From positions 1-53,620 of the forward strand of contig NZ_JACIIZ010000001.1 in assembly GCF_014205765.1 (NCBI RefSeq): 53,620 nt of DNA, in the 5' to 3' direction. This DNA is from Nitrospirillum iridis. GTDB lineage: Bacteria > Pseudomonadota > Alphaproteobacteria > Azospirillales > Azospirillaceae. Below are positions 43,611-50,895 of this stretch, one piece after another; the stretch's first letter is position 1; each line of letters opens with the position of its first letter. The translations under genes were made by a program, and so were the position numbers. The notes beneath the pieces were generated by a model that saw only the letters and a program-made list of their open reading frames with translations, did not search any database and had not been told where the DNA came from.

Positions 43611-44915
43611 ATGCAGGCACAGCTCAGGGCACGCGTTCGGCATCCGGTGGGTTTCTGGTTCGTTTTCTGGGGTGAGTTGGCCGAGCGCGCCTGCTACTAC
43701 GGCATGCGGACCCTGCTGGCGTTGTACATCACCTCCCAGCTGGGCTTTTCCGACAGCGACGCCGCCACCGTCATCCAAATCTTCATGGCGTCCTGTTATG
43801 CCCTGCCCCTGGTTGGCGGCTACATCGCCGACCGCTGGCTCGGCCGCTATCCCACCATCATCTTCTTCTCCTTTCCCTACATCTTCGGCCAAGTGGCTTT
43901 GGGTTTCGCCGGCAGCCCGTGGATGCTGTACGCCAGCCTGGGCCTGCTGGCCATGGGCGCCGGCGCCATCAAACCCAACGTCAGCCCGATGATGGCCCGC
44001 ATGTACCAGGAACAGGGCAAGGAAGCCCTGATGGACAAGGCCTTCAGCTACTTCTACGTGGCCATCAACGTCGGGGGCTTCGTCACCTCCTACGCGCTGC
44101 CGTGGGTGCGCGACAAGGCGGGCTACCAGGTGGCGCTGATGTTGCCGGCGGCGCTGATGACCGGGGCCTTGATCGTGTTCGCCGCCGGTCGGCGCTTCTA
44201 TCCGCAGGAAAGTGCCGCCAGCCGCGCGGCCGCCCGGACCCAAGGGGGACCCGGCCAGGCCAGCATGACGCCGGAGGAGCGCGTCCGCCTGATGCGCATG
44301 CTGCTGGGCTTCCCCATGATCCTGGTGTTCTGGATGGCCTACGACCAGACGGCCACCACCTGGGTGTTCTTCGCCCGCGACTATATCGACCTGAACCTCT
44401 GGCCCTTCGGTGTCGACCTGACCCCGGACCAGATGCAGGCGGTGAATCCGCTGATGATCATCCTGCTGACCCCCATCTTCAACGCCGTCTGGGGGTGGGT
44501 GGACCGCCGCCGTGGCGTCCTGACCCCGGCGCGGACCAAGGTGTTCGTGGGCTTCGGCATCACCGCGCTGTCCATCGCCATCATGGCGGTGGCGGGCGGG
44601 CTGGCCAGCAAGGAGCATCCGGTCAGCATCTGGTTCATGCTGACGTCCAACGTGCTGTTGGGCTTCGGCGAGCTGTGCATCAGCATGATCGGCCTGCAAT
44701 GGGCCTATATGGAGGCGCCGGCCCGCCTGAAATCGTCGATCACCGCGGTCTTCTACCTGACCATTTTCGCCGGCGACATGGTGGGCGGCCTCTATGTGCA
44801 GCTTTATGACCGGCTGTCGCCCTTCGCCTACTTCGGTGGCCAGGTGGCGGCCCTTCTGGCGGCCGGGGCCATCTTCTACGCCGTGGCGCTGCGGCGCCAA
44901 CGCGCGGCGGCTTAA
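43611..44915 (+). CDS. POT/PTR-family peptide transporter (POT2)
   Basis: The product has 434 residues from ATG 43611. It is a compact PTR2-type carrier of ~12 helices. The signature region reads FWGELAERACYYGMRTLLALY, where the normally conserved Phe of ExxERF is Ala and the following residue is Cys. The PTR2 motif GAGAIKPNVSPMMARMY and the FSYFYVAINVGGFV segment are standard. FWMAYDQTATTWVFFARDYID and a C-terminal GLQWAYMEAPARLKSSITAVF match helices 7 and 10 of POTs. It lacks the large helix 3-4 insert of POT1, so the two probably handle different peptides. Two tandem copies of the structured 3' repeat begin 4 bp after its stop. Confidence 0.9.
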   Translation: MQAQLRARVRHPVGFWFVFWGELAERACYYGMRTLLALYITSQLGFSDSDAATVIQIFMASCYALPLVGGYIADRWLGRYPTIIFFSFPYIFGQVALGFAGSPWMLYASLGLLAMGAGAIKPNVSPMMARMYQEQGKEALMDKAFSYFYVAINVGGFVTSYALPWVRDKAGYQVALMLPAALMTGALIVFAAGRRFYPQESAASRAAARTQGGPGQASMTPEERVRLMRMLLGFPMILVFWMAYDQTATTWVFFARDYIDLNLWPFGVDLTPDQMQAVNPLMIILLTPIFNAVWGWVDRRRGVLTPARTKVFVGFGITALSIAIMAVAGGLASKEHPVSIWFMLTSNVLLGFGELCISMIGLQWAYMEAPARLKSSITAVFYLTIFAGDMVGGLYVQLYDRLSPFAYFGGQVAALLAAGAIFYAVALRRQRAAA

Positions 44916-44918
44916 TAC

Positions 44919-45042
44919 CGTCCCTCAATCGCCGGGCGCGACCATCCGGTCGCTTGGCTTCCTCGCTCCGTTCCTTCGGTACTCGCTCCGGCGGACGCGG
45001 TCGCGTCCTACAGCGGCACGAGATCGGAATCTCGTGCCGCTG
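44919..45042 (+). repeat. Structured 3'-end repeat, copy D
   Basis: Copy D starts CGTCCCTCAATCGCCGGGC. H1 is GCGACC-ATCC-GGTCGC, the linker is TTGGCTTC, the H2 region is short, H3 is GGACGC-GGTC-GCGTCC, then TAC. H4 has perfect 14-bp arms CAGCGGCACGAGAT/ATCTCGTGCCGCTG (45011-45042). It begins 4 bp after the POT2 stop. Confidence 0.8.
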
Positions 45043-45051
45043 TTATAATAT

Positions 45052-45174
45052 CGTCCCTCAATCGCCGGGCGCGACCATCCGGTCGCTTGGCTTCCTCGCT
45101 CCGTTCCTTCGGTACTCGCTCCGGCGGACGCGGTCGCGTCCTACAGCGGCACGAGTCGGAATCTCGTGCCGCTG
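45052..45174 (+). repeat. Structured 3'-end repeat, copy E (tandem duplicate of D)
   Basis: This copy is identical to D over ~120 bp at a period of 133 bp, except that one A is missing beside the H4 loop. The H4 arms are therefore 12 bp (45144-45155/45163-45174). Confidence 0.8.
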
Positions 45175-45202
45175 GTGGAAGCCGCCGCCGGCCCCGCGGC
45201 CG

Positions 45203-45254
45203 CAAAAAGAAAAGGCCGCCATCCCCTGCCTGGGACGGCGGCCTTTTTCTTTTG
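45203..45254. terminator. Bidirectional intrinsic terminator between POT2 and the NarL-type regulator
   Basis: GGCCGCCATCCC (45214-45225) and GGGACGGCGGCC (45232-45243) pair with one mismatch. The stem is flanked by an A-rich left side and TTTTTCTTTT on the right, so it should stop transcription from both convergent genes. Confidence 0.75.
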
Positions 45255-45346
45255 CGAGCCCACGTTCAAAACGGCGGGGCCTCATGGGGGCGGGGGCCTC
45301 TGAACGGGGCCACGCTCCGGGTGTCAGGGTGCAGGGGCGCCTGGCT

Positions 45347-46042
45347 TCAGGCCGCGCCCGCCGTAGGGGTGGCTTCGGTCAGGCCGTTGTTCAGCGCCCA
45401 GATGGCGGCCTGGGTGCGGTTGTTGCAGTTGATCTTACGCAGCAGGCTTTTCAGGTGAACCTTCACCGTCGCCTCGGTGATGTGCAGGCCGTTGGCGATG
45501 ACCTTGTTGCTTTCACCTTTGACCAGGGCGCGCAGGATTTGGGTTTCCCGCATCGACAGGCCTTTGTGCGGGCCGCCGGAACCGACGCCGGGATGGCTCT
45601 GTTGGGTCAGCAGCAGCGCCAGGTCGGACGGGAAGACCTTTTCCCCCAGCATGACGAGATGCAGGGATTGGATCAGGGCGTTGGACGACCGGTCCTTGGT
45701 CAGGTAACCGTCAATACCGGCTTCCAGCGCCATGCGCAGGCGGGGGGCGTCGAAGCCGTTGGTCAGATAGACCAGCCGGGCTTCGGGGAACAGGCTGTGC
45801 AGTTGGCTGGCGGCCGTCCGCAATTCACCCGCGTCGGTCACGTCGAACAGGACCAGCGCGATGCCCTTGCCGGACGGCTGGGCCAGGGATGTATCATTTG
45901 GTGTGGGATTGTTCAGTTCCGTCCGCACGCCGTCAACGTCCCGCGCTTCGGAAACCACGCGAAAATCCTGCGGGAGCAGTTGCCTTAGTCCTTGACGGAA
46001 CAGGGTACTCGGGTCGATCACCAAAACATCATGGTTGGCCAT
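45347..46042 (-). CDS. NarL/FixJ-type response regulator with LuxR DNA-binding domain
   Basis: The product has 231 residues from ATG 46042. The receiver domain (~5-130) keeps a phosphoacceptor-like Asp67 (LVLFDVTD) and Lys116 (GYLTKD), but the acidic pocket has Asp10-Pro11 in place of the usual Asp pair. A ~20-residue polar insert lies at ~43-60. It may therefore respond weakly or not at all to phosphorylation. The LuxR-type helix-turn-helix is at ~165-225 (LSMRETQILRALVKGESNKV, then VKVHLKSLLRKINCNNRTQAAIWA). No sensor kinase lies beside it. The target is unknown. Confidence 0.92.
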   Translation of the reverse strand: MANHDVLVIDPSTLFRQGLRQLLPQDFRVVSEARDVDGVRTELNNPTPNDTSLAQPSGKGIALVLFDVTDAGELRTAASQLHSLFPEARLVYLTNGFDAPRLRMALEAGIDGYLTKDRSSNALIQSLHLVMLGEKVFPSDLALLLTQQSHPGVGSGGPHKGLSMRETQILRALVKGESNKVIANGLHITEATVKVHLKSLLRKINCNNRTQAAIWALNNGLTEATPTAGAA

Positions 46043-46210
46043 GATCCAAACCTCCGACGCAGATGCAACTCAATCGGAGTGTTTAATATTGGCGCATTCG
46101 CCGCATTAGACAACCCTCACTTGTGTCCGGTCGCTTTAGCCCTTTCGCGTAGCCCCCACGCCCTAGCTAGCCAGGAATAACCGGAAGGCGGCTCGAAAGG
46201 GATATATGGG

Positions 46211-47125
46211 TCAGCGGCGGTAGCGCTTTTCCTGCATAATCTCCAGCTGCAGCTGCTGAATCTCCGTGAGCCGCTTCCACTGGCGCTGGATGAGATAATC
46301 AATTTTTTCGTGCAGATGGCGAATCTCGAGTTCGGCCTTGAGGTTCACCCGGTAGTCGTTTTCGGACCGCAGGCGATCCTTGGCCTCCTGCCGCTTCTGG
46401 CTCATCATGATGATGGGCGCCTGGATGGCCGCCAGGCAGGACAGCAGCAGGTTGAGCAGGATGAAGGGATAGGGATCGAAAGACCTGTCCCCCTGGAAGC
46501 CGCTGATGATCATCCAGGCGATCAGGAAGGCGCCGAAGGTCAGGATGAAGGTCCAACTGCCGCCGAAGCTGGCCAGGTGGTCCGACATGCGCTCGCCCAG
46601 GGTGCGTTCCTCGGCGTAGCCCTCCTCGATGTTCTCCGCCAGGGTTTCGTGGGTGGCGATGCTTTCGGCCACCTGGCGATCCAGTTCCGTCAGCTCGCCC
46701 TTTTCCTGCTGTAGCAGTTCCTCCACGTACAGCGAGCGGTAGCGGGCGATGACGCCGCGGCTGACCAGGCCATCGGCCGGCAGGCCGGGATGATCGCGGC
46801 GGATGCGCACCGCCAGGCTGGGGCGCAGGGTGTCCAGGCTGATCAGGTCGCGCTTGGGACGCAACTTGCCGGTAACGCCGCAGGCCACGCGCTTGCTGCC
46901 GGTCGGACCGACGCCGTCGGACGCCGGGCCGGCGTCAAGCCCCGCGTCCTCGTCCGCGCCGTCGTTGCCGTCGTCGTCACCCTCCAGCAGGTCGGCCTCC
47001 GCCAATTGCTCGGCCTCGTCCGCGAGTTCGGCGGCGATGGCGGCCTCCTGGTCCTCGTCACGCGCCAGATGCGCTGCGCCGTCATCCGGCGGCGTTCCAC
47101 CGCTGCCACGCCCCTCGTCCATCAC
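46211..47125 (-). CDS. DUF1003-family membrane protein
   Basis: The product has 304 residues from ATG 47125 (ATG 47122 is equivalent). A very acidic, disordered N-terminus (~1-75) precedes a CGVTGKLRPKRDLISLDTLR segment typical of the family. After a helical linker, two membrane helices form the DUF1003 core (~190-245, GGSWTFILTFGAFLIAWMII and DPYPFILLNLLLSCLAAIQA, then PIIMMSQ). A basic coiled coil with the conserved RSENDYRVNLKAELEIRHLH ends the protein. The family is common and its function is not established. The acidic leader is longer than in most members. Confidence 0.88.
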   Translation of the reverse strand: MMDEGRGSGGTPPDDGAAHLARDEDQEAAIAAELADEAEQLAEADLLEGDDDGNDGADEDAGLDAGPASDGVGPTGSKRVACGVTGKLRPKRDLISLDTLRPSLAVRIRRDHPGLPADGLVSRGVIARYRSLYVEELLQQEKGELTELDRQVAESIATHETLAENIEEGYAEERTLGERMSDHLASFGGSWTFILTFGAFLIAWMIISGFQGDRSFDPYPFILLNLLLSCLAAIQAPIIMMSQKRQEAKDRLRSENDYRVNLKAELEIRHLHEKIDYLIQRQWKRLTEIQQLQLEIMQEKRYRR

Positions 47126-47280
47126 TCAATCCTCTCCTCTCGTCGCAGCGGCCCGGCTGCAACGCCGATACTGTTACTGATTATGGGTTCTATAACCGAA
47201 CCATGACAATTTTCCGCGATCCACCCGCGCGAAGATATGGCCGCGCGCCGGATCCGTCCGTGCACAAGTGTCGCAGCCAA

Positions 47281-47312
47281 AGAAAAGCCCCGCCGGCGAA
47301 CCGGCGGGGCTT
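47281..47312 (-). terminator. Intrinsic terminator of the porin gene
   Basis: AAGCCCCGCCGG (47285-47296)/CCGGCGGGGCTT (47301-47312) are perfect 12-bp arms with a 4-nt loop. On the minus strand the stem continues into TTTTCTTT. It lies ~45 bp past the porin stop. Confidence 0.85.
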
Positions 47313-47354
47313 CCTTGACATCAGCCGTTCCTCCCACGGGGGGAGGGGCGGGCC

Positions 47355-48971
47355 TTAGAACGTGAACTGGACGCGACCGCCCAACGACTGCCAGTTGTCG
47401 CCCACCTGGGTGTTGTTGGTGGCGGACGAGTACTTCTTCAGGTCGATGAACTGATAGTCCAGCATGAAGCGGACGCTGGGGGTCAGGTACCAGTTCAGAC
47501 CCAGGCTCCAAATTTCCTGCTGGCCGCCGCGCACGCGATTGGCGGTGTTGGTGGCCCAGGTGTCGGAGTTCAGGTTCAGGAAGCTGTAACGCACCACCGC
47601 TTCCCAGGTGCCCCACTGGCCAGCGCCCGGGTTGAGGGGCTTGTCGACCGTCGGGGCGCTGAACGCGCCCTGGTTGGCGACGTAGTTACGCTTCTGGCCG
47701 GTCAGCACCCAGCCGGCTTCGGCGTAGTAGCCGAAGAAGCTCGGGTCGCTGGTGGCCGTGGACAGGTCCTTACGGCGCTGGATGTCGATCTGGTAACCTT
47801 CACCCTGCACCCAGAAGCTGTCGTAACGGGCGGCCAGCTCGCCGCCGTAGATGGCGACGCTGTCGGCGTTGATGTTGCCGGTGCTCAGGATGGAGCCCAG
47901 GCCGCCATAGCGGTTTTCCGGACGCTCGGACAGGGACAGGACATGCGAACCGGCGGCGTTCACGCCGTTGGTCTGCGGCGGGGCGTACATGTAGCCGACA
48001 TCGGCGCCGACATGGACGATGGTGTGCTCGTCATTGATCGGGCGGTAGGCGGCACGGGCGAAGACGGCCTTCTGGTCGTCGGCGACACCCGTCGTGGCGC
48101 TGGACGTGACGGACGAGGTGGCGCCCGCGGTGCTGGTCAGCACCGTGGTGCTGCCAAACGGGCTGGTGTTGACGCTGTCACCGGTCAGGTAGACGTCGGC
48201 GAAGTAGTTCTCGCCGAAGGTGCGGACACCGGCCGACACGCGGCCTTCGCTGGCGATCAGGCCGGTCACGACGTTGTTGATGCCGGGACGCTCAAGCAGG
48301 CCGATGTCGTTGGAGCTGATGGAATCTTCGAAGGTGAAGGCCGGCTGCATGGCGCCGACGTCGATGATCCAGCCCTTGTAGCCGTTATAGGACAGCTGGG
48401 CGGTCTGCAGGCGACCGGACTGGTTGAAGCGGCCCGGGAAGTCGGCCGTCACGTTGTAGGTGAAGTCGTTGAACGCCTTGCCGGCGAAGCCGAGGTAGGC
48501 GCGACGGAAGTTGAAGCCGTCGGTGATGTCCTTGTTGGCGCGATTGTCGGGGCTCTTCGCATCCTGGAAATTGTAGCCGTAGTCCAGGTGGATGCGCCCG
48601 ACGGGCTGGAAGCTGAACGCCTTGTCCGCGGACGTGATGGTCGGCACGCCGTTGGGGAAGGTGATGCTGGGCAGGTTGGCGGTGGCGGTGGTCACCGACG
48701 TGGCGGCCTTCTCGGCGGCGGCCTTGGATTCGGCGGCGGCCTTGTTGGCGGCGTCGGACTGGGTCGCCAGTGCCTGCAGCTGCGACTGCAGCGCCTGGAT
48801 CTGCTTGTTCAGCGCGTCGATCTGGGCCTGGGTGGCCAGAGGGGTGGCGGCGGCGGCGGTGGCAGCGTTGGCGCTGGCCTTCTTCTCGGTCTTTTCAGCA
48901 GCGGAGGCGCCAGCGGCGGCGAAAGCCACACCCAGCACCGTGCCAGCGAGCAACACGGTCTTCAGCTTCAT
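47355..48971 (-). CDS. Phosphate-selective porin (OprO/OprP-like)
   Basis: The product has 538 residues from ATG 48971. A signal peptide (MKLKTVLLAGTVLGVAFAAA...ASA-A) is followed by an Ala-rich stretch and a short coiled coil (~48-95, IDALNKQIQALQSQLQALA) that probably trimerises or contacts peptidoglycan. The 16-strand barrel fills the rest, with FQPVGRIHLDYGYNFQDA, a DGFNFRRAYLGFAGKAFNDF block typical of the OprO/P family, and a terminal Phe (GGRVQFTF). A Ser/Thr-rich external loop is visible at ~270-295. It diverges from pstSCAB across a 714-bp region with a Pho-box-like array facing each gene, which supports phosphate uptake over general diffusion. Confidence 0.9.
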   Translation of the reverse strand: MKLKTVLLAGTVLGVAFAAAGASAAEKTEKKASANAATAAAATPLATQAQIDALNKQIQALQSQLQALATQSDAANKAAAESKAAAEKAATSVTTATANLPSITFPNGVPTITSADKAFSFQPVGRIHLDYGYNFQDAKSPDNRANKDITDGFNFRRAYLGFAGKAFNDFTYNVTADFPGRFNQSGRLQTAQLSYNGYKGWIIDVGAMQPAFTFEDSISSNDIGLLERPGINNVVTGLIASEGRVSAGVRTFGENYFADVYLTGDSVNTSPFGSTTVLTSTAGATSSVTSSATTGVADDQKAVFARAAYRPINDEHTIVHVGADVGYMYAPPQTNGVNAAGSHVLSLSERPENRYGGLGSILSTGNINADSVAIYGGELAARYDSFWVQGEGYQIDIQRRKDLSTATSDPSFFGYYAEAGWVLTGQKRNYVANQGAFSAPTVDKPLNPGAGQWGTWEAVVRYSFLNLNSDTWATNTANRVRGGQQEIWSLGLNWYLTPSVRFMLDYQFIDLKKYSSATNNTQVGDNWQSLGGRVQFTF

Positions 48972-49094
48972 TCTTTGATTCTCCCATCATCCGGTCTACG
49001 GCATGCCGCCCAAGTCCCGGTGGTTGCGGGGCCGACGTCACGCGTTTGGAGCGTTGGGCTGCGGCCCTAACGAAGCGCTCGGTAGCAATATAGC

Positions 49095-49134
49095 ATGACA
49101 GCGAGACTGCTGAAGTCTGACAGATTTATGAAAG
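49095..49134 (-). promoter_or_regulatory. Pho-box array upstream of the porin
   Basis: Minus-strand CTTTCAT-AAAT-CTGTCAG (49134-49117) matches the PhoB box CTGTCAT-N4-CTGTCAT with two changes. After a weak third unit, an exact CTGTCAT (49101-49095) follows in the same 11-bp phase. A TATATT -10 element (49092-49087) lies next to it. Confidence 0.75.
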
Positions 49135-49519
49135 CGGCCAGCTGTGGCCCAGATGCAACAGTTTCGAGTCGGGGGTTTTAGGGGCCTTAAAGTAAGGCTG
49201 GCCAACAAATTCCCCCCCGTCGCAATAGAAGGTGGCGTGGTTATACCGGCCATAAAAAAAGGTCCGGTCGTCCCATCGTATCTATAGTGTGGTGAATAGG
49301 GCGCACCCCGGGAGGCTGCTTGGCCCCCTGAATACGGGAGTGGGCAGCCGCAGAAAAAGCACCGCGGGCAAAAGGTCAGGCCGATGGTTGAGAGGAACTT
49401 GAGGATCGGTTCTTTCACCAGCGGTCGGGCGGCGGCACCGACCCCGACCCCAGGTGTTGCATGCCGGCCCTAGGGTACGGGGCGTGAACGCGGGGCGGGC
49501 CTGCGACAAAAGGCCCACG

Positions 49520-49559
49520 GTTTCACAAAAACGTAACAAAGACGTCACCAAAGGTTCAG
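49520..49559 (+). promoter_or_regulatory. Pho-box array upstream of pstS
   Basis: Four 7-mers lie at exact 11-bp period: GTTTCAC (49520), ACGTAAC (49531), ACGTCAC (49542), GGTTCAG (49553), with A-rich 4-bp spacers. This is the layout PhoB dimers bind in tandem, although individual units are diverged. Confidence 0.65.
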
Positions 49560-49685
49560 GACCCGGAATCTAGGGTCCGCCCGTCGAGACGGGATCAGGA
49601 TCGGTCGCGGGGCATGCCCCTGGGATTGACCGGCCGGTGCCCCGAGATGGTCGACCTCAAATGTTCCAACCCGTGGGGGAATCCC

Positions 49686-50738
49686 GTGAACTTTCAACCG
49701 AAGAACCTGCTGAAGGGCGTGGTTGCCGCCGCGGCTGCGGTCATGATGGTGGGCGCCGCCCAGGCAGCCGACATCAGCGGCGCCGGCGCCACCTTCCCGT
49801 ATCCGATCTATGCCAAGTGGGCCGAGGCCTATAAGGCGAAGACCGGCGTCGGTCTGAACTACCAGTCCATCGGTTCCGGCGGCGGGATCAAGCAGATCAA
49901 GGCGAAGACGGTCACCTTCGGCGCGTCCGACATGCCCCTGAAGGCTGAAGAGCTGAAGGAAGCGGGTCTGCAGCAGTTCCCGATGATCATGGGCGGCGTC
50001 GTCCCGGTGATCAACGTGAAGGGCATCGCCCCCGGCCAGATCCAGCTGGACGGCCCGACCATCGCCAAGATCTACCTGGGGCAGATCGCCGCCTGGAACG
50101 ATCCGGCCATCAAGGCGCTGAACCCCGGCCTGGCCCTGCCCAGCACCTCCATCGTTCCGGTGTACCGTTCCGACGGGTCGGGCACGAACTTCCTGTGGAC
50201 CACCTACCTGTCCAAGGAAGACAAGGAATTCTCCGAGCGCGTCGGCGCCAACACCTCCGTCCAGTGGGCCGCCGGTCTGGGCGCCAAGGGCAACGAGGGT
50301 GTGGCCAACATGGTGAAGCTGACCGACGGCGCCATCGGCTACGTCGAATACGCCTACGCCAAGCAGAACACCCTGACCTTCACCAAGCTGAAGAACAAGG
50401 ACGGCAAGGTCGTCGCCCCGGAAATCAAGGCGTTCCAGGCCGCCGCCGCCGGCGCCGACTGGGCCAACGCCCCGGGCTTCTACCTGGTGCTGGTCGACCA
50501 GCCGGGTGCCGAGAGCTGGCCGATCACCGGCGCCAGCTTCATCCTGGTCTACAGCCAGCCGCAGGACGCGGCGGCAGTGGGCGAGGCCCTGAAGTTCTTC
50601 GATTGGGCCTACACCAGCGGTGGTCCGGCCGCCGAGCAGCTGGACTATGTCCCGATGCCGGCCGCCGTGGTCGCCCAGGTCCAGAAGTCCTGGGCCACGA
50701 TCAAGACCGCCGACGGCAAGCCGGTCTGGTCGAAGTAA
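49686..50738 (+). CDS. pstS: Phosphate ABC transporter, periplasmic phosphate-binding protein
   Basis: The product has 350 residues from GTG 49686, which has GGGGGA upstream and yields a proper signal peptide (...GVVAAAAAVMMVGAAQA-A). The PstS fold is unmistakable: ADISGAGATFPYPIYAKWAE, the phosphate-binding loop YQSIGSGGGIKQI, VTFGASDMPL, and the second loop PVYRSDGSGTNFLWTTYL. The C-terminal KFFDWAYTSGGPAAEQLDYV is also standard. It captures inorganic phosphate with high affinity and hands it to PstCA. Expression is expected on phosphate starvation from the array at 49520. A branched RNA structure separates it from pstC, which may keep PstS in excess of the membrane subunits. Confidence 0.97.
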   Translation: MNFQPKNLLKGVVAAAAAVMMVGAAQAADISGAGATFPYPIYAKWAEAYKAKTGVGLNYQSIGSGGGIKQIKAKTVTFGASDMPLKAEELKEAGLQQFPMIMGGVVPVINVKGIAPGQIQLDGPTIAKIYLGQIAAWNDPAIKALNPGLALPSTSIVPVYRSDGSGTNFLWTTYLSKEDKEFSERVGANTSVQWAAGLGAKGNEGVANMVKLTDGAIGYVEYAYAKQNTLTFTKLKNKDGKVVAPEIKAFQAAAAGADWANAPGFYLVLVDQPGAESWPITGASFILVYSQPQDAAAVGEALKFFDWAYTSGGPAAEQLDYVPMPAAVVAQVQKSWATIKTADGKPVWSK

Positions 50739-50750
50739 GAGTCCTCGGGT

Positions 50751-50841
50751 AAAAGGAAGCCGCCTTCGGTCGCAGGACCGGCGGACGAAGAGGGGAGAGG
50801 GGTCGCCAGCGGCTCCTCTCCAGCTTTGTGGGCTTCCTTTT
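50751..50841 (+). ncRNA. Branched (three-way-junction-like) mRNA structure between pstS and pstC
   Basis: An outer stem of 11 perfect base pairs (AAAAGGAAGCC 50751-50761/GGCTTCCTTTT 50831-50841) encloses two hairpins: CGGTC/GACCG around loop GCAG (50767-50780), and GGAGAGG/CCTCTCC (50794-50800/50815-50821). A T6 run (50853-50858) lies 11 nt beyond. It could protect the pstS mRNA 3' end or partly terminate transcription before pstC. Confidence 0.6.
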
Positions 50842-50895
50842 GGACATCCGGGTTTTTTAGGTCATTACCAGGCCTACGGCCGGAGGGGTGCTTTG

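Larger units (their letters stand above)
48972..49685. promoter_or_regulatory. Porin/pstS divergent regulatory region with two Pho-box arrays
   Basis: The 714-bp region has no convincing gene. The two arrays (49095-49134 and 49520-49559) are described separately. The ~380 bp between them carry no recognised element apart from T/A-rich patches near 49250 and GC-rich inverted repeats near 49430. Confidence 0.6.

Noticed and set aside
28921-45174. CRISPR array explanation for the repeated hairpin units
   Set aside because: Units are ~125-130 bp, mostly dispersed, on both strands and with covarying stems. There are no short identical repeats with regular unique spacers and no cas genes.
49261-49290. 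ATCGTATCTATAG near the porin as a GntR site
   Set aside because: Only the left half matches and the right half is not complementary. The region is controlled by Pho boxes.
49038-49551. Minus-strand ORFs in the porin/pstS gap
   Set aside because: Cys/Pro/Arg-rich text without motifs, overlapping the Pho-box array, with no ribosome site.
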